From contig NZ_LMHA01000001.1 in assembly GCF_001427635.1 (NCBI RefSeq), forward strand, positions 646,017 through 710,016: 64,000 nt of DNA, in the 5' to 3' direction. This document shows positions 34,043 through 42,119 of the stretch, in pieces. This DNA is from Pseudoxanthomonas sp. Root65 (lineage in GTDB: Bacteria > Pseudomonadota > Gammaproteobacteria > Xanthomonadales > Xanthomonadaceae). The notes below the pieces were generated by a model that worked only from the letters and a program-made list of their open reading frames with translations, was not told the DNA's origin and did no database searches. The stretch's first letter is position 1. The number at the start of each line of letters is the position of its first letter. Position numbers and translations under genes: made by a program.

Positions 34043-36274
34043 TCAGAACGTGTATTCGTAGGTGACGGAATACATGCGTCCGCGACCGGCGAAATAGTTC
34101 TTGAAGAAGTCCACCTGCGACCAGCTGAGGATGTACTGCTTGTTGGTCAGGTTCTCGATGCCCAGGGTCACGCGGCCATAGTTCTCGAAACGGTAGTTCG
34201 CACTCAAGTCAAAGAGCGTGTATCCGCGGGTGTTCTCCCTGAACTCGAAGAACTGGCCATCGAACGCGCGGGTTTCGGACGCGTACAAGTCGCGGTCCAG
34301 CAGTTTCGTCGCATTGAGGGTGACGTCGCCCTGCTCGCTGAAGCGCCAGTTGACCGACGCACCGATCTTGTCGGGATTGATGTCGGACACGCCGATGGGC
34401 TTGTTGAGACCACCGGCAGGGTAGCGATCCCGGAGATCGGCATTCCAGAACGCGGTCTCGCCGCGGATGCGGGAGTACAGACCGTTGACCTTCCACTGCG
34501 GATTGAAGCGCCACTCGCCGCTCAGCTCGATGCCCTTGATACGGGTCGGGGCGCGGTTGAGCACGTAGTCATTGGTCGCCGGATCGACCGCGAGGGACGT
34601 ACCGAACGGCGAGCGCGAGTCATAATAGGAGCCGCCCAGCGATCCGCGGTCGCCGCGCCAGTTGAAGCCGTACTCGCGGTTGTCGACGACGATGGCCTGC
34701 AGATCGCGGATACGGTCCACCGACTGGCCGGGCACGTTGATGTTGCGCAGCGGGATGCCGATGTTGGGCAGGCTGAACCCTTCGCCATAGGACGCGAACA
34801 CGGACCAGCCACCGGCGATGCGCCAGATAGCGCCGAAGTTCACCAGGTTCTCCGTGTACTCCACGCCACCGCCTTCGACAAAGACGCTGTTGCGGAAGGG
34901 CGTGGTGGTATAGCTGTCCACGCGCAGCTCGCCGTCTTCGCGACGGAAACCGCCACTCACCGTCACCGGGCCGAGGTCATAGCTCAGCTGGACGTAGGGC
35001 GCGACGCTGGTGTACTCCATGGGCGGCACCCACAGCCGGTTGGTCAGCGCCAGACGCTGTTGCGCCTCGTCGTAGACGTAGTCCACACCGGCCCGGAGCT
35101 CCAGTCCATCGACGCCGAACACCGAGGTTCGGGTCCACGAAGGCCGAAAACCCCACTTCTTGCTGGTGATTTCGGACTGATCGAAGATGCGCTCCGCACC
35201 CGGGGGAAGCGGCCACACCAGTTGGCGATCGTCGCCGTCCTCCGGCAGATAGCGCATGGCCTGGTCGGCCCAGTAGGCGTTGAGGACCAGGTTGCCGCCC
35301 AGGAAGTCGCCGTGCGTGTACAGCGCGTTCAACTGCTCGAAGTCGTTGAACTCCGCCTTGCTACCGAAGATCTGACCACGCTCGGACGTATTGGTCACGG
35401 GATTGGCGCAGGTTCCGGGGCGGCAGCCCTCGACCTGTATGTAGTCGCCGTTGCCTTCGATCTTGAAGTTGCTGTAACTCAGCTGGATGCGCTGCACGCC
35501 GTCTTCGCCGAAGTTGATGCCGCCCTTCAGGAACAGGTTCCGCGCTACCGAATCCGACACCGAGCCGCTGGTGTTCATGCCCACCCGGCGACCGTCCGCG
35601 TCATAGGCCATGCCGCGGTCGATGGTTGAGACGCCGACCACCAGGTCCCGGTTCTCCTGCTTGAACGCGTAGTTCAGCCCGAGTTTCCAACCGGCGCTGT
35701 CGTCCTTGAACTGCGTGGAGTACCGGCTCAGGAAGCGGAACTCACTGCCTTCCTTCGTGGGCACGGTGGAGATGTAGTTGATGATGCCGCCTGCCGCGCC
35801 GATACCCTCCGACGCCGACGGACCGTTGATCACCTCGATCCGGTCGACGATGCCCATGTCGGTGAACGTCGCATTGCGGCCACCTTCGCGCAACGGCGAG
35901 CCCTGCGGCACGCCATCGAACAGGCGCAGCGCGATGCGGCCGCGCAGCGTTTCGCCCGTGTTGCTCATGGCCTGCGACGACTCGGCATAACCCGGTACGG
36001 TACGAGCGAGCACGGCCGTGGCGTCTTCCGTGACCGCCAGCGTGTGCTTGACCTCTTCCTTCGACACCAGCGACACAGCACCGGGAATCCGGTCGATCGA
36101 CTTGGGCGCACGCACGCCGGTGACGATCACCTGGTCCAGGTCGACGGCATCCCTGGCCCGTTCCTCTGCGGCGGCTGCATCCTGCGGCGGCGGGGTGGTC
36201 TGTTGGGCCTTGACGCTGGCGCTGACGGCGGCGGCCAGCAGGAAAACGCCGAACGCGGCGGGTACCTGTTTCAT
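34043..36274 (-). CDS. TonB-dependent outer-membrane receptor (siderophore-receptor type)
   Basis: A 743-residue receptor with signal peptide (1-23, ending VKA) and a TonB box followed by the plug domain: LDQVIVTGVRAPKSID (about 45-60), then TLRGRIALRLFDGVPQGSPL and VDRIEVINGPSASEGIGAAGGIINY. The 22-strand barrel ends in YSVTYEYTF with terminal Phe. It is shorter than the two receptors at 42-48 kb and of a different subgroup, closer to ferric-siderophore receptors. The gene opens a run of closely spaced genes (serine hydrolase, ribokinase, fusion protein, GH127). The LysR gene upstream reads in the same direction. The transported compound is unknown. Confidence 0.88.
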   Translation of the reverse strand: MKQVPAAFGVFLLAAAVSASVKAQQTTPPPQDAAAAEERARDAVDLDQVIVTGVRAPKSIDRIPGAVSLVSKEEVKHTLAVTEDATAVLARTVPGYAESSQAMSNTGETLRGRIALRLFDGVPQGSPLREGGRNATFTDMGIVDRIEVINGPSASEGIGAAGGIINYISTVPTKEGSEFRFLSRYSTQFKDDSAGWKLGLNYAFKQENRDLVVGVSTIDRGMAYDADGRRVGMNTSGSVSDSVARNLFLKGGINFGEDGVQRIQLSYSNFKIEGNGDYIQVEGCRPGTCANPVTNTSERGQIFGSKAEFNDFEQLNALYTHGDFLGGNLVLNAYWADQAMRYLPEDGDDRQLVWPLPPGAERIFDQSEITSKKWGFRPSWTRTSVFGVDGLELRAGVDYVYDEAQQRLALTNRLWVPPMEYTSVAPYVQLSYDLGPVTVSGGFRREDGELRVDSYTTTPFRNSVFVEGGGVEYTENLVNFGAIWRIAGGWSVFASYGEGFSLPNIGIPLRNINVPGQSVDRIRDLQAIVVDNREYGFNWRGDRGSLGGSYYDSRSPFGTSLAVDPATNDYVLNRAPTRIKGIELSGEWRFNPQWKVNGLYSRIRGETAFWNADLRDRYPAGGLNKPIGVSDINPDKIGASVNWRFSEQGDVTLNATKLLDRDLYASETRAFDGQFFEFRENTRGYTLFDLSANYRFENYGRVTLGIENLTNKQYILSWSQVDFFKNYFAGRGRMYSVTYEYTF

Positions 36275-36479
36275 GATCGATTCTCGGAATGCGGCGGTGG
36301 ACGGCACGGTCGCGCAGCAGGCGACACGTTCCGCGACAAGGATGTGTATGCGAGAAGGCCGCGGAGGCGGCCGGCGTGCCCAGCGTTCCTCCCAGACGCT
36401 CGAACCCGACGATGCTCCAAGCGTAGGTCGACGCCAGCCGCGGAAGAATCGTCCGCCGATATGTTCACAGGCTAGTTTT

Positions 36480-36498
36480 TGTAGCGTGCACTGCAACA
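36480..36498 (-). promoter_or_regulatory. Imperfect palindrome upstream of the TonB-receptor operon
   Basis: The 19-base string TGTAGCGTGCACTGCAACA is a near palindrome centred on GTGCAC, about 205 bases before the receptor start and just beyond the LysR stop. TGTTGCAGTGCAC on the minus strand also occurs in the promoter blocks of the two receptors at 41976 and 45057 with at most one change. It may be a regulator site or part of a promoter. Confidence 0.4.
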
Positions 36499-36507
36499 TC
36501 GCACCGC

Positions 36508-37383
36508 TCAGGCATGGCCGGTGGCGGCGCGGCTCTCCTGCAGCAACACGGTGACCAGGCGGATGCGCACCGACGAACGCGACCACACCATGCCGATCCG
36601 CCGCGGCTCGCTGGGCAGCGGCAACGGGATGCGCACCAGGTCCAGGCCTTCCGGCCACGGACGCGCCCAGTCCGGGACGAGCGACACACCCAGTCCCCGG
36701 TCCACCATCACCGCGATGGCGTTCAGCCCGTTCAGCTCGAACCGCTCGTGCGGCACGATGCCGGCGGCATGCAGATAGTCGTCGGCCACGCGACCGCCCC
36801 ACTGGTTGCGGTCGTAGCGGATCAGCGGCTCGCTGCGCAACAGCTCGTGCGGGTCGCGACCGGCCATGCGGGCCGGCGCGATCATCACCAGCGGCTCCTC
36901 GCGCAGCAGCAGCCAGTCGCAGGTCTTGGGCAGGCTGTAGGGCGCCTGCAGCACCAGCGCGGCATCCAGCTCACCGGCCTCCACCGCGCGGTAGAGCTCC
37001 GCCGAATAGGCCGGGCGGATGTAGACGTTGATCTGCGGGAACGTGTCGACCATGCGCGCCAGGATGTCCGGCAGCATGCCCGCCAGTGCGGTCGGGCACG
37101 CACCCAGCCGCAGTTCGCCGGACACGTCGCTGTCGTTGGCGACGCTGCGCATGTCGGACACGTCGCGGAGCAGGTCGCGCGCCCGTTGCAGGATGCGCGC
37201 GCCCTCCTCGGTCAGGCTGACGGTGCGGCCGGCGCGGGCGATCAGCGGCGCACCGAGCTCGCGTTCCAGCGTGCGGATCTGCTGCGCGACGGCCGCCGGC
37301 GTGATGTTGAGCACGCGCGCCGCCGCGGCCATCGAACCGCGATCGGCCACCACCACGAAGGTATTCAGGAACTGGGTGTCCAC
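36508..37383 (-). CDS. LysR-family transcription regulator
   Basis: A 291-residue regulator. The N-terminal winged helix-turn-helix includes FVVVADRGSMAAAARVLNIT and PAAVAQQIRTLERELGAPLI (about residues 9-50), followed by a periplasmic-binding-fold effector domain (about 90-285) with LRLGACPTALAG and VDRGLGVSLVPDW. It sits between the symporter gene (74 bases upstream) and the receptor operon (downstream), all read leftward, so it may control either. The inducer is not predictable from the sequence. Confidence 0.9.
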   Translation of the reverse strand: MDTQFLNTFVVVADRGSMAAAARVLNITPAAVAQQIRTLERELGAPLIARAGRTVSLTEEGARILQRARDLLRDVSDMRSVANDSDVSGELRLGACPTALAGMLPDILARMVDTFPQINVYIRPAYSAELYRAVEAGELDAALVLQAPYSLPKTCDWLLLREEPLVMIAPARMAGRDPHELLRSEPLIRYDRNQWGGRVADDYLHAAGIVPHERFELNGLNAIAVMVDRGLGVSLVPDWARPWPEGLDLVRIPLPLPSEPRRIGMVWSRSSVRIRLVTVLLQESRAATGHA

Positions 37384-37456
37384 GCGCCTCCCGTTTTCGG
37401 CGTCAGGCTACACGAGCGCGGGCGGGCCGGCGATGTGACCGATGGCGCATGCACGG

Positions 37457-39889
37457 TCACGCCGCATCGTTCACCGCGTCCTGGCGGTGGATGGTCAGGC
37501 CCTGCAGCGACTGCGATGGCGGCGGGAACAGCCAGCTCGCGGCATAGCCGATGACGATGCACAGCAGGATGGAGATGGCGAGATAGAAGTAGGGATGCAC
37601 CAGATCCATCGACCAGACCAGCAGGGTCAGCACGATGCTCGAGCCGATGCCGATGGCCACACCCTGCGAGTTCGCCCGGCGGGTGAACATGCCCAGCGTG
37701 TAGGCACCGGCGAAGCCGCCGCCCAGCAGGCCGGCCAGCTCGATGGAGACGTCGAACAGGGAATGGATGTCGTAGCGCGACAGTAGCAGCGCGATACCGA
37801 TGCCGGTCAGGCCGACCAGCACGCCCATGATTTCGGCAAAGAGCACGCTTTTCTTCGGGCTCGGGTTCTTCGCCAGCTTCTCGTAGAAGTCGACCGAGGC
37901 CAGCGTCGAGACGCTGTTGATGATGCTGGACAGCGTGGACATGGCCGCCGCGAAGATGCCGGCGATGATCAGCCCGGTGACCCCCATCGGCAGTTCGGCC
38001 GCGATGAAGAGCGGGAAGGTCGCGTCGATGGGCAGCAGCGGGTTCATCCGCTCCGGATGCGACTGGTAGTACACGTACAGTGCCGTGCCGATGGCGTAGA
38101 AGATGAAACCGCCGGGAATCATGATTGCCGCGAAGGTCCAGATGGAGCGGCCGGCTTCCTTGTCGGACTTGGTGGACAGCACACGCTGCATCAACACCTG
38201 GTCCTTCGGGAAGGTCAGCACCACGTCGAACACGACCAGGAAGATGAAGCCCCAGACGGTCGCCTTGGTCAGGTCGAAGCTGAAGTCGAACAGCTGCGTC
38301 TTGTGCTCGGCCCGCGCGACTTCGAGGAACTCCGGCAACCCGCCGTTGAGGTGGTAGATGATGAAGCCGATGGCGAAGATGGCGCCGCCGAACATCACGA
38401 ACACCTGCACGAAGTCCGTCCAGATCACCGCCTTCATGCCACCGAGGGTGGTGTAGAGGATGGTGAACACCCCCATGATGAGGATGCTCCACACCACGTC
38501 CAGGCCGGTGATGGTGGCGATGGCCAGCGCGGGCAGGAACAGGATCACGCTCATGCGGCTGCCGATCTGCATGGCGATGCACAGCGCGCTGGCCAGCATG
38601 CGGATGGCAGGATGGAACCGTTTCTCCAGGTAGGAGAACACCGACATCAGGTCCAGCCTGCGCAGCAGCGGCACGATCCATATCGCCACGAACATCAGGC
38701 CCATCACGGCGATCAGGTTATTGGTCAGGTACTGCCAGTTGGTCTCGAACGCCTTGGCCGGGATGGCGATGAAGCTGATCGAACTGGTGTTGGTGGCGTA
38801 CAGGCTGACGCCCGCCGCCCAGAACGGAATGCTGCGCCCGCCCACGAAGAAGTCCGCCGTCGAGGCGCGCTTCTCCTGCAGGTAGAAGTACAGACCGATG
38901 CCGACCATCGCGGCCAGGTAGACCACGATCACCAGCCAGTCCAGCCACTTCAGCAGGTAGGTGCGCGCCGTCAGTTCCACCGTGGCGAGCGAGGACGTCT
39001 GCGCATCCCAGCCGGCGAAGCCATTGCCCCATGCGGTCAGGGTCGAGGCAACCGGCGTACCCGACCCGGGCAGGTCGGCCCAGGCGCGGGTGATGGTATG
39101 GAAGGTGGCCAGACGCGACGTGCCGTCCGCGGACTGCAGGAGATACACGACGTGCGACTGGCCCGTCGGGCGTGCACCTTCGGCGGCCGCGACACGACCG
39201 GGAACGGGCGCAAGCGCCTGCCACCCGTTGTCCGCCGACCAGCGCCACAGTGCGTCCTGAGGTTGGGCGGACGTGGTGACGATCAGTTCGCCGCGCTGGG
39301 CGATCAGGGTGCCCGCTGCCGCTCCGCCCGGCCATGGCGCCATGGCCTGCCATCCCGCCGTAGCCTGGGACAGGTCGCGCCGGAGCAGATGCGGCTGCTT
39401 TGCCGCGTCGAGGCCGGCCGCATAGAGCACGCCCGCGTGTTCGGCCAGGCGGATCTCGCGCAGGGCGAGCGGCAATGCGGGAAGCGCGGTCAACGACAGC
39501 CGCCCGCCTGTCAGTTCCACGCGCTCCAGCGCCGTGGCGCTGCTGTCCGCGGCAGCGGCGATGCGGTAGAGGCGATCGATGGCGGCGTTCTGCCATTGAT
39601 CGCGTGCCGTCGCGCCCGCGGGCATGGCGACCGGCTGCCATTGCGTCGAGCCGGCGGACCAGGCCAGGACCTGGTCGTCGGAGAACGCCAGCAGGCGGCC
39701 GCCTGCCGTGCGCAGACCATGCACGGACGCGGAGGGTGCGGGAAGCGTTGCGTGGCGCAGTTCCGTCAGGCTTTCGGCCCATGCCGATGCCGGCAGCAGG
39801 AGCAGCAGCACGCCCAGCCAGGCCGCACGGCGAAGCATGGATACCAACGACGCAGGCGCGAGGGACCGGAAATGGCGGCGGACAGTCAT
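37457..39889 (-). CDS. Beta-propeller / sodium:solute symporter fusion
   Basis: An 810-residue inner-membrane protein. After a signal-like segment (residues 18-40) comes a periplasmic region of about 280 residues with repeated blades of the type W-x-x-(M/L)APxPG (GWQAMAPWPGG, GWQALAPVPGR, RAWADLPGSG), resembling Kelch or NanM propellers. From about residue 325 it is a sodium:solute symporter with about 13 membrane segments; typical parts are FFVGGRSIPFWAAGVSLYAT, YTTLGGMKAVIWTDFVQVF and FAAAMSTLSSIINSVSTLAS. The start at 39889 overlaps the lyase gene stop (ATGA). Such fusions are known elsewhere; the propeller may capture the substrate for the transporter. The substrate is probably an organic acid or sugar acid, by inference from the coupled lyase. 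Confidence 0.85.
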   Translation of the reverse strand: MTVRRHFRSLAPASLVSMLRRAAWLGVLLLLLPASAWAESLTELRHATLPAPSASVHGLRTAGGRLLAFSDDQVLAWSAGSTQWQPVAMPAGATARDQWQNAAIDRLYRIAAAADSSATALERVELTGGRLSLTALPALPLALREIRLAEHAGVLYAAGLDAAKQPHLLRRDLSQATAGWQAMAPWPGGAAAGTLIAQRGELIVTTSAQPQDALWRWSADNGWQALAPVPGRVAAAEGARPTGQSHVVYLLQSADGTSRLATFHTITRAWADLPGSGTPVASTLTAWGNGFAGWDAQTSSLATVELTARTYLLKWLDWLVIVVYLAAMVGIGLYFYLQEKRASTADFFVGGRSIPFWAAGVSLYATNTSSISFIAIPAKAFETNWQYLTNNLIAVMGLMFVAIWIVPLLRRLDLMSVFSYLEKRFHPAIRMLASALCIAMQIGSRMSVILFLPALAIATITGLDVVWSILIMGVFTILYTTLGGMKAVIWTDFVQVFVMFGGAIFAIGFIIYHLNGGLPEFLEVARAEHKTQLFDFSFDLTKATVWGFIFLVVFDVVLTFPKDQVLMQRVLSTKSDKEAGRSIWTFAAIMIPGGFIFYAIGTALYVYYQSHPERMNPLLPIDATFPLFIAAELPMGVTGLIIAGIFAAAMSTLSSIINSVSTLASVDFYEKLAKNPSPKKSVLFAEIMGVLVGLTGIGIALLLSRYDIHSLFDVSIELAGLLGGGFAGAYTLGMFTRRANSQGVAIGIGSSIVLTLLVWSMDLVHPYFYLAISILLCIVIGYAASWLFPPPSQSLQGLTIHRQDAVNDAA

Positions 39890-40728
39890 GCGCGGTTCCC
39901 GTCGGCCAGTGCGACCACGGCGCGGGCGCGGGCCAGGAACGGCGCGTCCACCATGCGTCCGTCCACGGCATACACGCCATCCCGCGCAGCATCGACGATA
40001 TGGCGCGCCGCTTCGATCTCGTCCTGTGTCGGCGCGAACACCGCGTTCGCCCACGCCACCTGGCGCGGATGCACACAACTCTTGCCGACATAGCCCAGCG
40101 CACGCGCGGACTCGGCTTCGGTACGGAAGCCCGCTTCGTCATCCAGACCGGGAAAGGCGGCGTCGTAGGCGAACACGCCTGCCTCGGCTGCGGCCATGCG
40201 CAGCGCGTACTGCGCCGCGTGCACGTTCTGCAGCGCGCTCCGGCGGATGCCATGCGGCTCGAACAGATCGCCGAGCCCGAGCTGCAGGCCGCGGATGCGC
40301 GGGTGCGCGGATGCGATCGCCGCTGCATGACGCAGGGCGCGCGGCGTTTCGATGTTGACCAGCAGGCCGGGCGCGTGGCGCGTGTGCAGGCGCGCTTCGA
40401 TGGCCTCGATTTCCGCCACCGCCTGCCGGACCTGCTCGGCCGATTCGATCTTGGGCAGGTTGATCAGGTCCACGTCGAGCGCCAGCACCGCACGCAGATC
40501 GTCTTCCCACAGCGGCGAATGCCACGCGTTCACCCGCACGATCACCTGCTTGCCCGCCACCCGGTGCGGCGCGTCGCCCAGAAAGGCCGCCACCTGCGTG
40601 CGGGCCTCCGCCTTGGCGCTCGCGGCGACGGCATCCTCCAGATCGAAGGACAGCACGTCCGCAGCGCCCGCCATGGCCTTGGCGAACAGCGCCGGGCGGT
40701 CTCCGGGCACGAACAGCTTGCTACGCAT
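39886..40728 (-). CDS. HpcH/HpaI (CitE-like) CoA-ester lyase or aldolase
   Basis: A 280-residue TIM-barrel lyase. Family marks are the N-terminal RSKLFVPGDRPALFAKAM, DVLSFDLEDAV with the metal-binding acids near residue 28, VRVNAW, the INLPKIESAEQV segment, LLVNIETPRAL, LQLGLGDLFEPHG and the C-terminal GKSCVHPRQV. Relatives include citramalyl-CoA, malyl-CoA and citrate lyase beta subunits. It is the first gene of the pair with the symporter, coupled by a four-base overlap. Together with the CoA-transferase at 26433-27617 it may form a CoA-dependent acid-degradation route, but a hydratase for such a route was not found in the window. Confidence 0.85.
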   Translation of the reverse strand: MRSKLFVPGDRPALFAKAMAGAADVLSFDLEDAVAASAKAEARTQVAAFLGDAPHRVAGKQVIVRVNAWHSPLWEDDLRAVLALDVDLINLPKIESAEQVRQAVAEIEAIEARLHTRHAPGLLVNIETPRALRHAAAIASAHPRIRGLQLGLGDLFEPHGIRRSALQNVHAAQYALRMAAAEAGVFAYDAAFPGLDDEAGFRTEAESARALGYVGKSCVHPRQVAWANAVFAPTQDEIEAARHIVDAARDGVYAVDGRMVDAPFLARARAVVALADGNRA

Positions 40729-40811
40729 GGACGGCGCTCCTCATGGCGCGCAGTCTGCGGGAATCCGGCCGGCGGCAAAGCCCCGGCGCGGCATCTTCAA
40801 ACGATAGATTT

Positions 40812-40841
40812 TGCTGCGTTACGCGATGCGGCAACGCAACA
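40812..40841 (-). promoter_or_regulatory. Inverted repeat upstream of the lyase-symporter genes
   Basis: TGCTGCGTT (40812-40820) and AACGCAACA (40833-40841) form an inverted repeat with one mismatch and a 12-base spacer, 84-113 bases upstream of the lyase start. Both halves resemble the palindrome at 36480-36498, so one regulator, perhaps the LysR protein encoded between them, could bind both. This is inference. Confidence 0.4.
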
Positions 40842-40864
40842 TAATCCTGCTTCCCGCCGCCCTG

Positions 40865-41881
40865 TCAGCGCTTCACGTCCAGACCGTTTTCACCGAGGAA
40901 GGCGTGCACATCGGCGGCCGCCACCAAATTGAAATCGCCCGGCAGCGAATGCTTAAGGCAGGCCGCAGCCACCCCGAAGTGCAGCGCATCGACGGCCTGC
41001 ATGCCGGCCAGGCCACCATGGAGTACGCCAGCGGCGAAGGCGTCGCCGGTTCCTATGCGGTCGATGATCGGGGAGATCTCGTAGGAAGGCGTGGTCAGCA
41101 GGCTGCCGTCGCGCAAGGCGGTGATGCCCGACAGCACGTGATGGTCGACGCTGCGCTGCACGCGCACGGTGGCCGCCATCTGCCGGAGATGCGGGAATGC
41201 CTTGAACGCCGCAGCGGCACCCGCCGCGAAGCGTTCCTGTGGTGTCGCCTGCGGAAACTCAAGGCCCAGCACCACCTGCAGGTCGCGATGGCTGGCGAAC
41301 AGGAGATCGGCTTCGGACATCAGGCCGCGCAGGATCGTCGGCGCGTCGCCACCCCACGCGTCCCACAGCTTGGGACGGAAGTTGCCGTCGAACGATACTT
41401 TCACCCCGGCGGCACGTGCCGCCTTCACTGCCGCAAGCACGCCATCGGCTGCCTGTTGGCCCAGCGCGGGCGTCACGCCCGACACATGCAACCAGTCCGC
41501 CCCTGCCAGCAGCGCAGGCCAATCGTGTGCACCACCGCCGGCGCGCGCGAAGACCGAATCCGCGCGGTCGTACAGCACCTCGCTGGGACGCTGGAGGGCG
41601 CCGTGGGTCAGGAAGTACAAACCCATGCGTCCGGGCGCCTGCTGCACGGCGCGCGTATCGACGCGATGCCGGCGCAGTTCGCCCAGCGCGGCTTCGCCCA
41701 GTGCATTGTCCGCCACCAGGCCCACCATGCTGGCGTCATGGCCGAAGCGCGCCAGCGACACGGCAACATTCGCTTCCGCGCCGCCGACGTGCACCTCCAG
41801 TGCCGGCGACTGCAACAACAGCTGGCGACCGGGTGCGCCCAGACGCAGCAGCAGCTCACCGAAACAGACGATCTTTCCCAT
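40865..41881 (-). CDS. kdgK: 2-Dehydro-3-deoxygluconokinase
   Basis: PfkB-family kinase that converts KDG to KDPG, the last step before aldol cleavage in pectin and uronate catabolism. The 338-residue protein begins KIVCFGELLLRLGAPGRQLL, has HVGGAEANVAVSLARFG (about residues 31-47), VSFDGNFRPKLW near 160 and the catalytic DRIGTGDAFAAGVLHG near 273. A very strong GGAGGAGAGG ribosome site precedes the ATG at 41881. It is divergent from the first TonB receptor, and the shared 238-base region contains the LacI-type site at 42008-42022, which ties it to the pectin regulon. Confidence 0.93.
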   Translation of the reverse strand: MGKIVCFGELLLRLGAPGRQLLLQSPALEVHVGGAEANVAVSLARFGHDASMVGLVADNALGEAALGELRRHRVDTRAVQQAPGRMGLYFLTHGALQRPSEVLYDRADSVFARAGGGAHDWPALLAGADWLHVSGVTPALGQQAADGVLAAVKAARAAGVKVSFDGNFRPKLWDAWGGDAPTILRGLMSEADLLFASHRDLQVVLGLEFPQATPQERFAAGAAAAFKAFPHLRQMAATVRVQRSVDHHVLSGITALRDGSLLTTPSYEISPIIDRIGTGDAFAAGVLHGGLAGMQAVDALHFGVAAACLKHSLPGDFNLVAAADVHAFLGENGLDVKR

Positions 41882-41970
41882 CTCCCCTCTCCTCCCGTGG
41901 CGTGGATGCGGCGCAGCCTGCAGGCCGTTTCGGCTTGTCCCTGGGACAAGATTAACCGGCTCGACTGACA

Positions 41971-42022
41971 GTTGTTGTTGCAGCGCACACTCTGTTAGCG
42001 TTGTTTTTGACCAGCGGTGTCA
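41971..42022 (+). promoter_or_regulatory. Promoter/operator block of the first TonB receptor (and kdgK)
   Basis: TTGTTG at 41972-41977 and TTAGCG at 41995-42000, 17 bases apart, form a possible promoter. The operator-like TGACCAGCGGTGTCA follows at 42008-42022; read on the other strand it is TGACACCGCTGGTCA. An almost identical block lies before the second receptor (45053-45099). A second palindromic string TTACCAGCTGGCAA is at 42025-42038. Confidence 0.6.
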
Positions 42023-42119
42023 TTTTACCAGCTGGCAAGATCCGGAAGGGAATAAACAAGCTTTTTTGCCATCAAAACAGTCGCGGTACGCGGCCATGGT
42101 CCCTTGAGGAGGGGAGAAC

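Noticed and set aside
36508..37383. Assignment of the LysR protein as a pectin-locus regulator
   Set aside because: It is separated from the pectin genes by the symporter, lyase and kdgK, and the LacI-type sites there do not resemble the palindromes near LysR.
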